This document shows positions 1 to 6,853 of a stretch of DNA of 8,483 bases, piece after piece (position 1 is the stretch's first letter; each line of letters starts with the position of its first letter). Made by a program: the position numbers and the translations under genes. This DNA is from Pseudomonadota bacterium (lineage in GTDB: Bacteria > BMS3Abin14): NCBI GenBank assembly GCA_016937135.1, contig JAFGWO010000026.1:1-8483 (forward strand), written 5' to 3'. The notes beneath the pieces were generated by a model. The model was given only the letters and a program-made list of their open reading frames with translations, was not told the origin of the DNA and ran no database searches.

Positions 1-1
1 C

Positions 2-628
2 CCCTGGGACGGGAGGGATTTCGAGGACATTCCCGTGCTCCTCAAGGCCAAAGGGAAATGCACCACCGACCACATCTCCATGGCCGGGCCGTGGCTCAGG
101 TTCCGAGGCCACATTGACAACATCAGCGACAACCTTTTCATGGGGGCGGTCAACGCCTTCACGGACGAGCCGGGAAAGGTGAAAAATCCCTTCACCGGTC
201 AGTACGAGGAAACCAGCAAGGCGGCGCGCGACTGCAAGAAACGCGGCGTCGGCTGGGTTGTGGTCGGAGAGGAAAACTACGGGGAGGGCTCCTCCAGGGA
301 GCACGCCGCCATGGAGCCGCGCTTTTTGGGAGGGGTGGCGGTCGTCGTCAAGAGCTTCGCCCGCATCCATGAAACCAATTTAAAGAAACAGGGGATGATG
401 GCCCTGACCTTTGCCGATCCGGCGGATTACGACAGGATTCTGGAGGACGACCGGGTCACCATCAACGTTTCGGAAATTTCGCCCGGGCAGCCCTTGAAGA
501 TGACGGTCCGTCACAGCAGCGGCGCAACCGACACCGTCATGCTCAACCATACCTATAACGCCAACCAGATCGAATGGTTTGTGGCTGGCTCCGCGCTCAA
601 CCTCATCGCCGCGGGAGGAACAAATTAA
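2..628 (+). CDS. acn: Aconitate hydratase, C-terminal part (5' end outside window)
   Basis: This is the last 208 residues of aconitase, which interconverts citrate and isocitrate in the cytoplasm using a [4Fe-4S] cluster. The frame is open to the window edge, and a GTG at 35 is only an internal valine. The visible part covers the C-terminal swivel domain. It has the [10 protein letters not shown] motif followed by GPWLRFRGH, the [11 protein letters not shown] active-site loop (bases about 272-304) whose first serine is the catalytic base in mitochondrial aconitase (Ser642, with Arg644 nearby), and the [14 protein letters not shown] motif. These match the mitochondrial-type family rather than AcnB. 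The cluster cysteines lie upstream and are not visible; the family is about 750 residues long, so roughly 540 are missing. The stop is immediately followed by the isocitrate dehydrogenase start, which points to an operon. The family call is very secure. Confidence 0.96.
   Translation, partial: PWDGRDFEDIPVLLKAKGKCTTDHISMAGPWLRFRGHIDNISDNLFMGAVNAFTDEPGKVKNPFTGQYEETSKAARDCKKRGVGWVVVGEENYGEGSSREHAAMEPRFLGGVAVVVKSFARIHETNLKKQGMMALTFADPADYDRILEDDRVTINVSEISPGQPLKMTVRHSSGATDTVMLNHTYNANQIEWFVAGSALNLIAAGGTN
613..619 (+). promoter_or_regulatory. Ribosome binding site of isocitrate dehydrogenase
   Basis: GGGAGGA lies 9 bases before the ATG at 629, inside the last codons of aconitase. It supports that start even though the two genes abut with no spacer. 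Confidence 0.7.
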
Positions 629-1837
629 ATGGAAAAAATAAAGGTAAAAAACACCTTTGTGGAGATCGACGGGGACGAGATGACCCGGATCGTGTGGAAG
701 ATGCTCAAGGAAAGGATGCTCGACCCCTTCCTCGATTACCATGCGGAGTACTACGACCTGGGCCTTTTGAACCGCGAGGCGACCGGGGACCAGGTAACGG
801 CCGACGCGGCCCACGCCATCAGGAAGCACGGGGTCGGGGTGAAATGCGCCACCATCACCCCCAACGATCAGCGCATGACCGAATACAAGCTGACCCAGTG
901 CTGGAAGAGCCCCAACGCAACCTTGCGGGGCATCCTCGACGGCACGGTCTTCAGAAAGCCGATTATGGTCAGCAACATCAAGCCGGCCGTCCGCACCTGG
1001 AAAAAACCCATCACCGTCGGCCGCCACGCCTACGGCGACGTCTACAAGAACCAGGAGATGAAGATCCCCGGGCCCGGCAGGGCGGAGATCGTCTTTACAC
1101 CGGCAAACGGGGAACCGGTGCGCGGGACCATCCACGAATTCACGGGACCCGGGATCATCCAGGGGATGCACAACACCGAAAAATCCATCCGCAGCTTCGC
1201 CCGCGCGTGCATGAACTACGCCCTGGCGGAAAAAACCGATCTCTGGTTCAGCACCAAGGACACCATCTCCAAGACCTACGACGGGTTCTTCAAGGCAGTC
1301 TTCGATGAGGAGTTCGCAAACTTCAAGGAGGGGTTTGAGAAAGCGGGCATTAAATACTACTACACCCTCATCGACGCCCTCGTCGCCTCCATCGTCAAGT
1401 CTGAAGGCGGAATGCTGTGGGCCTGCAAGAACTACGACGGCGACGTGATGTCGGACCTGGTGGCGAGCGCCTACGGGAGCCTCGCCATGATGACCTCGGT
1501 GCTGGTCTCCCCCGAAGGGCATTTTGAATACGAGGCGGCCCACGGGACCGTCACCGACCAGTACTACCAGCATCTGAAGGGGGAGGAGACCTCCACCAAC
1601 TCCATCGCCCTGATCTACGCCTGGACCGGCTGCCTGCGAAAGCGTGGGGAGATGGACGGCACTCCGGAGGTCGTGGCCTTTGCCGACAAGCTGGAGGCGG
1701 CGACAAGGGAGACCATCGAATCCGGGACCATGACGGGGGATCTGATCGGGATCGTTGATCCCAACCCCGCCAACCGCAGGGTCAACACCGAGGAGTTCAT
1801 CGACGCCGTCACCGAAAATCTGGTCAGGAAACTCTAG
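629..1837 (+). CDS. icd: Isocitrate dehydrogenase, subfamily II (eukaryote-like), possibly NAD-dependent
   Basis: This 402-residue enzyme interconverts isocitrate and 2-oxoglutarate plus CO2. Its length and sequence match the homodimeric eukaryote-like family (human IDH1 type), not the E. coli Icd type. Substrate residues fall at the same numbers as in human IDH1: Ser94, Asn96, Arg100, Arg109 and Arg132 (in GRHAYGD). The catalytic lysine is Lys210 (in STKDT). Metal-binding aspartates are Asp249, Asp272 and Asp276 (NYDGDVMSD). The adenine-side loop is AHGTVT followed by Asp310-Gln311, where human IDH1 has Arg314-His315 that hold the NADP 2'-phosphate; the acidic residue predicts NAD(H) preference. 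This is inference, since Lys257 (human Lys260) is retained. The ATG directly follows the aconitase stop, and aclB begins 11 bp after this gene. In this operon it would carboxylate 2-oxoglutarate, or work oxidatively if the cycle runs forward. Confidence 0.95.
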   Translation: MEKIKVKNTFVEIDGDEMTRIVWKMLKERMLDPFLDYHAEYYDLGLLNREATGDQVTADAAHAIRKHGVGVKCATITPNDQRMTEYKLTQCWKSPNATLRGILDGTVFRKPIMVSNIKPAVRTWKKPITVGRHAYGDVYKNQEMKIPGPGRAEIVFTPANGEPVRGTIHEFTGPGIIQGMHNTEKSIRSFARACMNYALAEKTDLWFSTKDTISKTYDGFFKAVFDEEFANFKEGFEKAGIKYYYTLIDALVASIVKSEGGMLWACKNYDGDVMSDLVASAYGSLAMMTSVLVSPEGHFEYEAAHGTVTDQYYQHLKGEETSTNSIALIYAWTGCLRKRGEMDGTPEVVAFADKLEAATRETIESGTMTGDLIGIVDPNPANRRVNTEEFIDAVTENLVRKL

Positions 1838-1838
1838 A

Positions 1839-1846
1839 GGGGGAGG
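1839..1846 (+). promoter_or_regulatory. Ribosome binding site of aclB
   Basis: A purine-rich GGGGGAGG sits in the 11-bp gap between the dehydrogenase stop and the ATG at 1849. Its core is close to that ATG. Confidence 0.65.
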
Positions 1847-1848
1847 AT

Positions 1849-3075
1849 ATGGCACAGAGAGGAATCAGGGAAGCCGAAGCCAAGAAGCTTATTTTAGACC
1901 ATATCGATTTTCCCCTGGAGCACGATATGGTCCTGGTCCGGCCGCACAGCGACATCTCCGAGCTCCGGAAGGAATACCCTTTTCTCGAGGGGCGCCTTGT
2001 GGCCAAACCCGACGTGCTTGTGGGAAAAAGGGGCAAACACAAGCTGGTGCTCCTCGACAAGACCTTCCAGGAATGCATTGAGTGGATCGAAAAGAAACGC
2101 TCGGGGCCGGTCCGGGTGGGGCCCGTCAAGGGGGATCTGACCCATTTCCTGATCGAGCCCTTCATCCCTCATGACCAGGAATTCTATCTCGCCATCCAGG
2201 CGGACAGGGACGCCGACGTCATCTACGTCTCTGACCACGGAGGCATCCACGTGGAGGAAAACTGGGAGAAAGTCCGGGAAATCCGGGTTCCCGTGGAAGA
2301 AACTCTCCAGGAAGAACAGGTCCTCGAGGTGCTGGATCATCCCCTGATCGCGAAATTTGCGTCAGCCCTGCACAAGGTTTTCGTCGACCTCGATTTTGTC
2401 TACCTGGAGATCAACCCCATGATCATCGTGGACGACAAGATCAAAATGCTCGACCTGGTTGCCAAACTGGACGACACCGCCGCGTACCGAAACAGGGAAA
2501 AGTGGGGCGATGTCGTTTTCCCCTCCCCCTTCGGAACCACCCTCACCCCAGAGGAGCGCTACATCAACGAACTCGACTCCAAAACCGGGGCATCCCTGAA
2601 ACTGAAGATCCTCAACCCGGAGGGCAGCATATGGACCATGGTGGCCGGAGGGGGCGCCAGCGTCGTTTACGCGGACACCATCGTCGACCTCGGCCATGGT
2701 TCGGAACTGGCCAACTACGGCGAGTACAGCGGCGACCCCAACCAGGAGCTGACCTACGAATACGCGAAAACCATCCTCGACCTTATGACCCGGGAGAAGG
2801 GGAAGCCCAAGATCCTCCTCATCGGCGGCGGCATCGCCAATTTCACCGATGTGGCAAAAACCTTCACGGGGATCATCCAGGCCCTCAAGGAGTTCCGTGA
2901 GAAGCTCATCGAGAACCGCGTCACCATCTACGTCCGGAGGGGCGGGCCCAATTACAAGGACGGCCTGGCGAGGATGGAGGAGACCGGGAAGACCATCGGG
3001 ATACCGATCCATGTGTATGGCCCCGAAACCCACATGACCAGGATCATTTCCCTGGCCCTGGGAGGGAACCAGTGA
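1849..3075 (+). CDS. aclB: ATP-citrate lyase, small (beta) subunit
   Basis: This 408-residue protein aligns throughout with the N-terminal part of human ATP-citrate lyase and with the small subunit of the split bacterial enzyme (about 400 residues in Chlorobium). With AclA it cleaves citrate, using ATP and CoA, to acetyl-CoA, oxaloacetate, ADP and phosphate. The first half is an ATP-grasp domain like the succinyl-CoA synthetase beta chain, with LIEPFIPH, YLEINPM (nucleotide/metal Asn) and LDLVAKLDDTA. The second half has the conserved WTMVAGGGASVVY and ELANYGEYSG motifs, the citrate-binding loop GGGIANFTDV (human GGSIANFTNV), and VRRGGPNY with Arg363/Arg364 (human Arg379 region). The C-terminus ends in GIPIHVYGPETHMT. 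It is cytoplasmic. Its stop overlaps the aclA start by one base, consistent with translational coupling of two subunits made in equal amounts. Confidence 0.96.
   Translation: MAQRGIREAEAKKLILDHIDFPLEHDMVLVRPHSDISELRKEYPFLEGRLVAKPDVLVGKRGKHKLVLLDKTFQECIEWIEKKRSGPVRVGPVKGDLTHFLIEPFIPHDQEFYLAIQADRDADVIYVSDHGGIHVEENWEKVREIRVPVEETLQEEQVLEVLDHPLIAKFASALHKVFVDLDFVYLEINPMIIVDDKIKMLDLVAKLDDTAAYRNREKWGDVVFPSPFGTTLTPEERYINELDSKTGASLKLKILNPEGSIWTMVAGGGASVVYADTIVDLGHGSELANYGEYSGDPNQELTYEYAKTILDLMTREKGKPKILLIGGGIANFTDVAKTFTGIIQALKEFREKLIENRVTIYVRRGGPNYKDGLARMEETGKTIGIPIHVYGPETHMTRIISLALGGNQ
3061..3066 (+). promoter_or_regulatory. Ribosome binding site of aclA (decides start)
   Basis: GGAGGG in the last codons of aclB lies 8 bases before the ATG at 3075 but only 5 before the GTG at 3072. 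This favours the ATG, which forms a TGATG stop-start overlap with aclB. Confidence 0.6.
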
Positions 3076-4931
3076 TGAATGATTTCGACCTTTACGACAA
3101 GGACTCGCAGGCCATCGTCTTCGGCTCCCAGGTAAACGCGATCCAGCGGATGCTCGATTTCGATTATCTCTGCGGGCGCCAGACCCCCAGCGTCGCCGCC
3201 ATCGTCAACCCCATCCGCGAAGGCCAGGTCAAAGTTTTTTTCAGCCAGCACGAGATCCAGATCAACGAATACAGGACCCTCCAGAGGGCGGCGGCAGAGC
3301 ACCCCAACGCCCACGTCCTGATCAATTTTTCCTCGCACCGGTCGGCCTATGCCACCAGCCGGGCGGCCCTGGAAACAGACTCCATCAAGGTTGTGGCGAT
3401 CATCGCCGAGGGGATCCCCGAAAGGGACACCCGGAAGCTCATCGCCCTGGCCAGGGAGAAAGGGAAAACCATCATCGGACCGGCGACCGTCGGCGGTATC
3501 AAGGCCGGGGCCTTTAAAATCGGCAACACCGCAGGCAAGACCGACAACATCATCGCGGCGAAGCTCCTGTGGCCCGGCTCGGTGGGGGTGGTTTCCAAAT
3601 CGGGAGGGTTGTCAAACGAACTGTACAACATCGTTGCGTTAAACGCCGACGGCATCAATGAGGGGGTAGCCATCGGAGGGGACCGGTGGCCCGGTTCCGA
3701 CTATCTGGAACACCTCCTGCGCTTCGAAAAAAACCCGGACATAAAGTTCATGGTGGCCCTCGGGGAGATCGGCGGGCGGGATGAATACCGCATCATAGAC
3801 GCCATAAAAGAAGGGCTCCTCACCAAACCCCTTATTATGTGGGTGACTGGGACCTGCGCCAAAGTCTTCACCACCAGCGTCCAGTTCGGCCACGCGGGAG
3901 CGGCCAGCGGAGAGGAGGAGGAATCCGCCCAGGCCAAAAATGAGGCCCTGCGGGAGGCAGGGGTCATCGTTCCCGACTCCTTCGATACCTTTGGCGACAA
4001 GGTCCTGGAAATCTACGAGAAGCTGAAAATCGAGGGGACTATAAAGGAGGCCGAAAGGCCCGCCATCCCCAGGGTCCCCCTTACCCTGACCGAAGCCCTT
4101 TCGGACGGGCTGGTCCGCAAACCGACCAATTTCACCTGCACCATCTCCGACGACCGCGGGGACGAGCCCATCTACGCGGGCTACAAGATCTCCGAGATCC
4201 TGGAAAAAGGTTGGGGGCTTGGGGACATCATCAGCCTCCTGTGGTTCCGGAGGCCTCTCCCCCAGTTCGCCACGAAATTCTTCGAGCTGGTCCTTGTGGT
4301 CTCCGCGGACCATGGGCCGGCCGTCTCGGGCGCCCACAACGCCATCGTCGCGGCCCGCGCCGGGAAGGACATGGTCAGTTCGCTCGCTTCCGGCCTTCTC
4401 ACCATCGGGCCGCGGTTCGGCGGGGCCATCAACGACGCCGCCATCTACTTCAAGGAGGCTAAAGACAGCGGCCTGACTCCCAGGGAATTCATCAACAGCA
4501 TGAAGGACAGGGGGATCAACATCCCCGGGATCGGGCACAGGGTCAAGTCCGTCCAGAACCCCGACAAGCGGGTGGAGATCCTTTCCGACTTCGCGAAAAG
4601 CAACTTCCCGGCAACGGTTTACCTCGACTATGCCCGGGAAGTGGAGAAGCTCACCACCGAAAAGCGCGGGAACCTCATCCTGAACGTGGACGGGTGCATC
4701 GCCGTGGCCTTTCTGGACCTGCTGGCCTCAGGCGATGTTTTCACCGACAGCGAAGCGAGGGAGATCGTCAACCTCGGCTATTTAAACGGCTTTTTCATCG
4801 TGGCCCGGAGCATCGGGATGATCGGCCACATCATGGACCAGTACAGGATGAAGAGAGGCCTCTACCGGCACCCGTGGGACGACATCCTGTATGACGTCAA
4901 AAGGGTGGAATGGGAAGAACCCGGGGAATAA
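3075..4931 (+). CDS. aclA: ATP-citrate lyase, large (alpha) subunit
   Basis: This 618-residue protein is the catalytic subunit, corresponding to the C-terminal part of human ATP-citrate lyase. Residues about 1-325 form a succinyl-CoA synthetase alpha-like CoA-binding and ligase region with AIIAEGIPE, IIGPATVGGI, GVAIGGDRWPGS and QFGHAGA; His273 is the histidine that becomes phosphorylated (human His760). The remainder is a citrate-synthase-like lyase domain with ADHGPAVSGAHN (His413), GIGHRVKS (His488) and LILNVDG (Asp539), matching human His900, His975 and Asp1026. The spacings 140, 75 and 51 between these four residues equal those in human numbering, so the core is intact. The C-terminal GLYRHPWDDI motif is present. 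A GTG at 3072 would add one residue, but the ATG at 3075 has the better-placed ribosome binding site. Its 3' end overlaps the proposed methyltransferase start. Confidence 0.96.
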   Translation: MNDFDLYDKDSQAIVFGSQVNAIQRMLDFDYLCGRQTPSVAAIVNPIREGQVKVFFSQHEIQINEYRTLQRAAAEHPNAHVLINFSSHRSAYATSRAALETDSIKVVAIIAEGIPERDTRKLIALAREKGKTIIGPATVGGIKAGAFKIGNTAGKTDNIIAAKLLWPGSVGVVSKSGGLSNELYNIVALNADGINEGVAIGGDRWPGSDYLEHLLRFEKNPDIKFMVALGEIGGRDEYRIIDAIKEGLLTKPLIMWVTGTCAKVFTTSVQFGHAGAASGEEEESAQAKNEALREAGVIVPDSFDTFGDKVLEIYEKLKIEGTIKEAERPAIPRVPLTLTEALSDGLVRKPTNFTCTISDDRGDEPIYAGYKISEILEKGWGLGDIISLLWFRRPLPQFATKFFELVLVVSADHGPAVSGAHNAIVAARAGKDMVSSLASGLLTIGPRFGGAINDAAIYFKEAKDSGLTPREFINSMKDRGINIPGIGHRVKSVQNPDKRVEILSDFAKSNFPATVYLDYAREVEKLTTEKRGNLILNVDGCIAVAFLDLLASGDVFTDSEAREIVNLGYLNGFFIVARSIGMIGHIMDQYRMKRGLYRHPWDDILYDVKRVEWEEPGE

Positions 4932-5742
4932 GAGGTCAAACGCCAAGGACCCTTTCAAAAATTTAGATGAAGGGATACCGATCCTGGAAGAACCAAGCCT
5001 GCTCATTGACCTTCACAAGGACGCCCAAAGACAGGGCCCCGGCGGCGAGGCTGAGACGAAAAGGGCCATCGGGCTGGCCGGCCTGGACCGGTCGCGCCCT
5101 CTGAGAATCGCGGACATCGGGTGCGGCACGGGGGCCTCGACCATCCTCCTCGCCCGGAAGCTTGACGCGCAGGTCACAGCCGTTGATCTTTTCCCCGAAT
5201 TCCTGGAGGAACTCCAGTCAAGAGCGCGCCTGCGCGGGGTTGCGGACAGAATCCGCACAGTGGCGTCCTCCATGGACTCCCTGCCTTTTCCTGAGGGGGA
5301 GTTCGACGCGATCTGGTCCGAGGGCGCCGTCTACAACATGGGGTTCGAAAAAGGGGTCTCTTCCTGGAGAAGATTTCTGAAGCCCGGAGGGATTCTTGCG
5401 GTCTCGGAGATAACCTGGCTTACCTCCTCCCGCCGGCCGGAAATCCAGGCCCACTGGGAGAGGGAATACCCGGAGATCGACACCGCGTCCCGGAAAATGG
5501 GGATCCTGGAACGGCAGGGTTTTTCGCCTGTCGGCTATTTCGTCCTTCCGGATCACTGCTGGATCGGGAACTACTACGGGCCGCTGCAGGAAAGTTTCGC
5601 CGGTTTTCTGGCCAGAAACGGGAACTCCGAACAGGCCCGGGCCGTCGTGAATGCCGAAAAAAACGAAATCGCCCTTTACGAAAAGTATCGCGCCTGGTAC
5701 GGCTACGGCTTCTACATCGCCAAAAACCTCGGAGCCGGGTGA
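4891..5742 (+). CDS. Class I SAM-dependent methyltransferase, YjhP-like
   Basis: This 283-residue protein has a Rossmann-fold methyltransferase core. Motif I IADIGCGTGAS is at residues 73-83, the acidic end of strand 2 is Asp99 (VDLFPEF), a SMDSLPFP segment is at 127-134, DAIWSEGAVYNMGFEKG is at 139-155, and LKPGG is at 163-167. The QRQGPG stretch just before the core and the LPDHCWIGNYY segment near 219-229 resemble the E. coli YjhP group and Bacteroides relatives of known structure but unknown substrate, recalled from family knowledge. The substrate cannot be told from sequence. The start is uncertain. The ATG at 4891 overlaps aclA by 41 bases and lacks a good ribosome binding site, and the first 30 or so residues look unconserved, yet no other ATG, GTG or TTG lies in frame near the core. 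Co-orientation and overlap suggest co-transcription with aclBA. Confidence 0.85.
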   Translation: MTSKGWNGKNPGNKRSNAKDPFKNLDEGIPILEEPSLLIDLHKDAQRQGPGGEAETKRAIGLAGLDRSRPLRIADIGCGTGASTILLARKLDAQVTAVDLFPEFLEELQSRARLRGVADRIRTVASSMDSLPFPEGEFDAIWSEGAVYNMGFEKGVSSWRRFLKPGGILAVSEITWLTSSRRPEIQAHWEREYPEIDTASRKMGILERQGFSPVGYFVLPDHCWIGNYYGPLQESFAGFLARNGNSEQARAVVNAEKNEIALYEKYRAWYGYGFYIAKNLGAG

Positions 5743-5764
5743 CCAGGCCTCACCCGTTCCTTTT
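5736..5764 (+). terminator. Probable intrinsic terminator after the methyltransferase
   Basis: A perfect 7-bp inverted repeat, CGGGTGA (5736-5742) and TCACCCG (5750-5756), encloses a 7-base loop and is followed by TTCCTTTT. The left arm includes the methyltransferase stop codon. The T tract exists only on the + strand side, so it should end the acn-icd-aclBA-methyltransferase transcript rather than the opposing gene. The stem is short and the T run is interrupted. Confidence 0.55.
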
Positions 5765-5787
5765 CCCCCGGATCTTCCTGCCTGGGT

Positions 5788-6144
5788 TTAAAAGGTCAGG
5801 ACCTTGTCGCTGTCGATAACCCACTGGACAAGGTCCGGCATGGGAGATTTCTCCGCGCCCTCGAAATAGGGGTGGTTCTTGTAGATCCCGCAGCGGACCA
5901 TGCAGGTGCCGCAGACCTTTACAGGGACGCCCCGGGCGATGAGGTCCTTGAGCATCTGAGAAAGATCCTGATCATAATTTTCGGGCGGCCTGCAGACGTC
6001 CCTTGCCATGTCCACGGAGTCGTTCATCAGGAAGATCCTCACCTCCTGACCCGCATCGAGGAGCTGGCCCGCCAGGCGCAGTCCGTTCCAGGTCACATCC
6101 GTGTTGTCGTAAGGCTCCCGGTTAAAGACGATGAGAATCTTCAT
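5788..6144 (-). CDS. DsrE-like family protein (DsrE/DsrF/YchN fold)
   Basis: This small soluble protein of 118 residues opens with MKILIVFNREPYDNTD, a beta strand and loop typical of DsrE-like proteins. LAGQLLDAGQEVRIFLMNDSV at 24-44 is the second strand region, and LIARGVPVKVCGTCMVRCGI at 68-87 holds the cysteine-bearing loop. Cysteines are Cys51, Cys78, Cys81 and Cys85; the C-X2-C-X3-C cluster sits where DsrE proteins carry their persulfide-forming cysteine. DsrE itself moves sulfur in sulfur-oxidising bacteria, but stand-alone paralogues are common and often uncharacterised, so a sulfur-relay or redox role is only inferred. No dsrF or dsrH partner is adjacent. The ATG has a strong AGGAGG site six bases upstream and a good promoter. 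The gene faces the methyltransferase tail-to-tail and is divergent from the PAS gene. Confidence 0.85.
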   Translation of the reverse strand: MKILIVFNREPYDNTDVTWNGLRLAGQLLDAGQEVRIFLMNDSVDMARDVCRPPENYDQDLSQMLKDLIARGVPVKVCGTCMVRCGIYKNHPYFEGAEKSPMPDLVQWVIDSDKVLTF

Positions 6145-6150
6145 GGTGGT

Positions 6151-6156
6151 CCTCCT
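6151..6156 (-). promoter_or_regulatory. Ribosome binding site of the DsrE-like gene
   Basis: On the - strand the sequence is AGGAGG, a full consensus, six bases before the ATG at 6144-6142. It fixes the start and suggests efficient translation. Confidence 0.8.
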
Positions 6157-6195
6157 CTGCTATAGAATTTTTAAACCGCTTGCGGACTTTCTATT

Positions 6196-6225
6196 GAGAT
6201 AACAAATTCTTTCTTTTCCTGTCAA
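6196..6225 (-). promoter_or_regulatory. Sigma-70-type promoter of the DsrE-like gene
   Basis: On the - strand a perfect -35 hexamer TTGACA (6225-6220) is followed, after 18 bases, by TATCTC (6201-6196), a weak -10 that is preceded by TG as in an extended -10. This predicts a leader of about 45 bases. The leader contains a small inverted repeat, CCGC-AA-GCGG (6186-6177), that could be an operator or a minor hairpin. The -35 is convincing; the -10 choice is less so. Confidence 0.5.
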
Positions 6226-6312
6226 GAAATCGGAACCGTCATATCTCCATTTTTTGCATTCCGGACAGGACGGATGGTTTCCGTCTCCGGAGGTCTTTTC
6301 CTTGCCTGGGCC

Positions 6313-6341
6313 TTGCCTCGACCTCCTAAGACCTTTATGTT
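6313..6341 (+). promoter_or_regulatory. Candidate promoter of the PAS-DUF2284 unit
   Basis: TTGCCT (6313-6318) and TATGTT (6336-6341) each match the sigma-70 hexamers at four of six positions with an ideal 17-base spacer. Transcription would start near 6348, only a few bases before the ATG at 6355, so the mRNA would be almost leaderless. If real, it rules out the longer reading frame that begins at 6274. Confidence 0.3.
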
Positions 6342-6354
6342 ATTAATGTTTTTT

Positions 6355-6834
6355 ATGGACGATAGCATGTGCAGACAGATCCTGGAGGAAACCTCCGACG
6401 CCGTGGTTGTATCCGACAGGGAAGGGATGATCCTCTTTTGGAACCGCGGGGCCGAGAACCTTTTCGGCCACCCACAGGAGCACGCCCTGGGCCGGAGCCT
6501 CGATCTCATCATTCCCGAAAAGCACAGGCATAGACACTGGGAAGGGTACCGCAGGGTCATGGCGACCGGGGAAACGGCCTATCGGGACCGTACCCTCAAG
6601 GTCCCTTCCGAAGACAGGGACGGGAAAACCCTTTCCCTGGAGTTTTCCATTGTCCTCCTGAAAAAACCCGGCCAAGACCTTGAGGGGGCCGCCGCCATCA
6701 TTCGGGACGTCACCAGGCAATGGGAAAGAATGAAATTCCTCACCAAACAGGTTGCGGATCTCGAAAAAATCGTTGAGAAGGAAAGCATGGACCCTGAACC
6801 GGAGCGGTTGGTCCCAACCCCGAACAAAGAATAA
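6355..6834 (+). CDS. Stand-alone PAS-domain protein
   Basis: This 159-residue protein is a single PAS sensor domain with a short tail and no visible kinase, cyclase or DNA-binding output domain. Residues 5-120 run through typical PAS landmarks: ILEETSDAVVVSDREG, FWNRGAENLFG, ALGRSLDLIIPE, RVMATGE, a strand at KTLSLEFSIV, and the closing AAIIRDVTRQWE. Residues 121-145 are a likely coiled coil that could mediate dimerisation. His61 lies eight residues before Met69 of MATGE, exactly where Bradyrhizobium FixL has its haem ligand His200, but this pattern also occurs in non-haem PAS domains. The frame is open back to an ATG at 6274; that extra 27-residue stretch looks non-conserved and has no good ribosome binding site. 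The chosen ATG also lacks one, so the start is unsure. The DUF2284 gene follows 19 bp downstream, suggesting an operon. Confidence 0.8.
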   Translation: MDDSMCRQILEETSDAVVVSDREGMILFWNRGAENLFGHPQEHALGRSLDLIIPEKHRHRHWEGYRRVMATGETAYRDRTLKVPSEDRDGKTLSLEFSIVLLKKPGQDLEGAAAIIRDVTRQWERMKFLTKQVADLEKIVEKESMDPEPERLVPTPNKE

Positions 6835-6841
6835 AATCCGG

Positions 6842-6847
6842 AAGGAG
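6842..6847 (+). promoter_or_regulatory. Ribosome binding site of the DUF2284 gene (decides start)
   Basis: AAGGAG (within GGAAGGAGCGG) lies six bases before the ATG at 6854. It sets the start there, although the reading frame stays open upstream to 6752 inside the PAS gene. Confidence 0.75.
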
Positions 6848-6853
6848 CGGATC

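Noticed and set aside
574..1308. A 244-codon + strand frame overlapping the dehydrogenase
   Set aside because: It is rich in Arg, His and Pro, a frame-shifted reading of the dehydrogenase gene, with no domain.
380..1855. A 491-codon open frame on the - strand across the isocitrate dehydrogenase gene
   Set aside because: Its product is rich in Gly, Asp, Val and Pro with no recognisable domain, and it lies antisense to a gene with full catalytic motifs. It is a shadow produced by GC-rich third positions.
3639..4538. A 299-codon open frame on the - strand inside aclA
   Set aside because: It has the same shadow composition and no family resemblance, and the sense strand is an intact aclA.
6274..6354. 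N-terminal extension of the PAS gene as a signal peptide or membrane anchor
   Set aside because: The 27 residues include a hydrophobic run but contain several prolines, have no good ribosome binding site, and overlap a candidate promoter; the PAS domain begins normally after ATG 6355.
6752..6853. Longer DUF2284 reading frame starting inside the PAS gene
   Set aside because: The AAGGAG site before ATG 6854 and the loss of family-like sequence upstream favour the shorter protein.
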